22,829 nt of DNA, taken from NCBI GenBank assembly GCA_947174575.1, contig CAMWJM010000001.1, positions 1-22,829 on the forward strand. Direction: 5' to 3'. The notes below the pieces were generated by a model. It was given only the letters and a program-made list of their open reading frames with translations. It was not told the origin of the DNA and ran no database searches. Made by a program: the position numbers and the translations under genes. This document shows positions 22,350 to 22,829 of this stretch, piece by piece (within the stretch, counting starts at the first letter, position 1; each line of letters starts with the position of its first letter). Source of the stretch: an uncultured Alistipes sp. (lineage in GTDB: Bacteria; Bacteroidota; Bacteroidia; Bacteroidales; Rikenellaceae).

Positions 22350-22757
22350 CACTTCTTATTATAGAGGTTCATCGTGCGCTCTACGCCTATCGTGGCGAAT
22401 GAGAGGATCGCCTCGCCGAAGATTTCGAGCCGCTCGGGCAACGCTTCGCGCTCTTCGGACGTCCACTCGCCCAGCACATAGTCGATCTGGTGGCCGCGCG
22501 GGAAATCGCCGCCCACGCCGAAACGCATACGGGCGAACTCCTCGCTGCCTAAAAGCTCGGCGATGTTCTTGAGGCCGTTGTGGCCTCCGGCGCTGCCCTT
22601 CTGACGCATCCTCAACGTGCCGAACGGCAGGGCGATGTCGTCGGAGACGACCAGCAGGTTCTCGCGCGGAATCTTCTCCGCATCGAGCCAGTAGCGCACG
22701 GCCTTGCCCGAGAGATTCATGTAGGTCGAGGGCTTCAGCAGCAGCAGGGTGCGGCCC
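22349..22757 (-). CDS. pth: peptidyl-tRNA hydrolase, 5' end missing (adapter junction)
   Basis: Pth frees peptides from prematurely released peptidyl-tRNA in the cytoplasm. About 135 native codons remain, against roughly 190 in the family. Present are [17 protein letters not shown] (the catalytic-region Asn), [13 protein letters not shown] (conserved Asp) and [12 protein letters not shown]. The N-terminal third, with the catalytic His region (VGLGNPGxxYxxTRHN type), is missing because native sequence ends at 22757. The open frame appears to start at an ATG at 22774, but those first codons come from sequencing adapter and are not a real start. This is an assembly-end truncation, not a pseudogene. 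Confidence 0.93.
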
Positions 22758-22829
22758 CTGGCTCTTATAAACATCTGACGCTGCCGACGCCTAGTCGAGT
22801 GTAGATCTAGGTGGTCGCCGTATCATTAA
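22758..22829. other. Illumina Nextera adapter, index and P5 sequence (artefact)
   Basis: Bases 22758-22776 match the Nextera mosaic end CTGTCTCTTATACACATCT except at 22761 and 22770. Bases 22777-22790 match GACGCTGCCGACGA except the last. Bases 22791-22798 (CTAGTCGA) fit an 8-base i5 index, the reverse complement of TCGACTAG, which I recall as Nextera XT S513. Bases 22799-22827 match the reverse complement of P5 except at 22809. Two A's follow, as in reads running past the fragment end. None of this is genomic. Confidence 0.97.

Noticed and set aside
22758..22774. Start codon of pth at 22774
   Set aside because: The ATG and the next four to five codons are read from adapter sequence. The real start lies off the contig.

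Overview
The window is a GC-rich, very gene-dense chromosomal segment of a Bacteroidota bacterium, most likely order Bacteroidales and Alistipes-like (Rikenellaceae). The evidence is the Bacteroidota promoter box TAnnTTTG, the near absence of Shine-Dalgarno sites, a four-cysteine PheS typical of Bacteroidales, a glycine-lipid type acyltransferase pair, an mDAP-type MurE and a division/cell-wall cluster of the Bacteroidota type. Genus assignment is inference.

Layout. (1) 146-7267, + strand: pheS, a TPR protein, an EnvC-like amidase activator with a fully degenerate LytM domain, ybeY, a short ComEC/Rec2 channel protein, and a THUMP-like methyltransferase. Several are joined by ATGA stop/start overlaps. 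(2) 7269-10040, + strand: a well-formed promoter, then a YihY/BrkB membrane protein, a Rossmann/DUF2520 protein and a KdsC-like HAD phosphatase, closed by a bidirectional terminator. (3) 10070-11936, - strand: an OlsB/GlsB-like N-acyltransferase and an OlsA/GlsA-like O-acyltransferase, probably making glycine or related aminolipids. (4) 12139-21380, + strand, divergent from the lipid genes: rsmH, ftsL-like, ftsI with PASTA domain, murE, mraY, murD, ftsW. These make the lipid-linked peptidoglycan precursor and the septal synthase. (5) 21459-22757: an S4-domain RNA-binding protein facing an MmcQ/YjbR protein and a 5'-truncated pth.

Two things stand out. First, the last 72 bases (22758-22829) are not genomic. 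They are an Illumina Nextera adapter with an 8-base index and the P5 sequence, so pth is cut by a sequencing artefact. Second, five intercistronic junctions carry an AT-rich heptanucleotide repeat (AATTCAY and variants, in strict 7-base phase). Three of the five are two arms in inverted orientation around a short spacer. The arrays supply stop codons, C-terminal tails and the sequence next to start codons in this otherwise GC-rich DNA. The normal gene order (murG after ftsW) breaks exactly at one of these arrays.

No gene-free stretch exceeds about 200 bases. The longest (11937-12138) holds divergent promoters and nested inverted repeats. Bases 1-145 hold only a candidate promoter.
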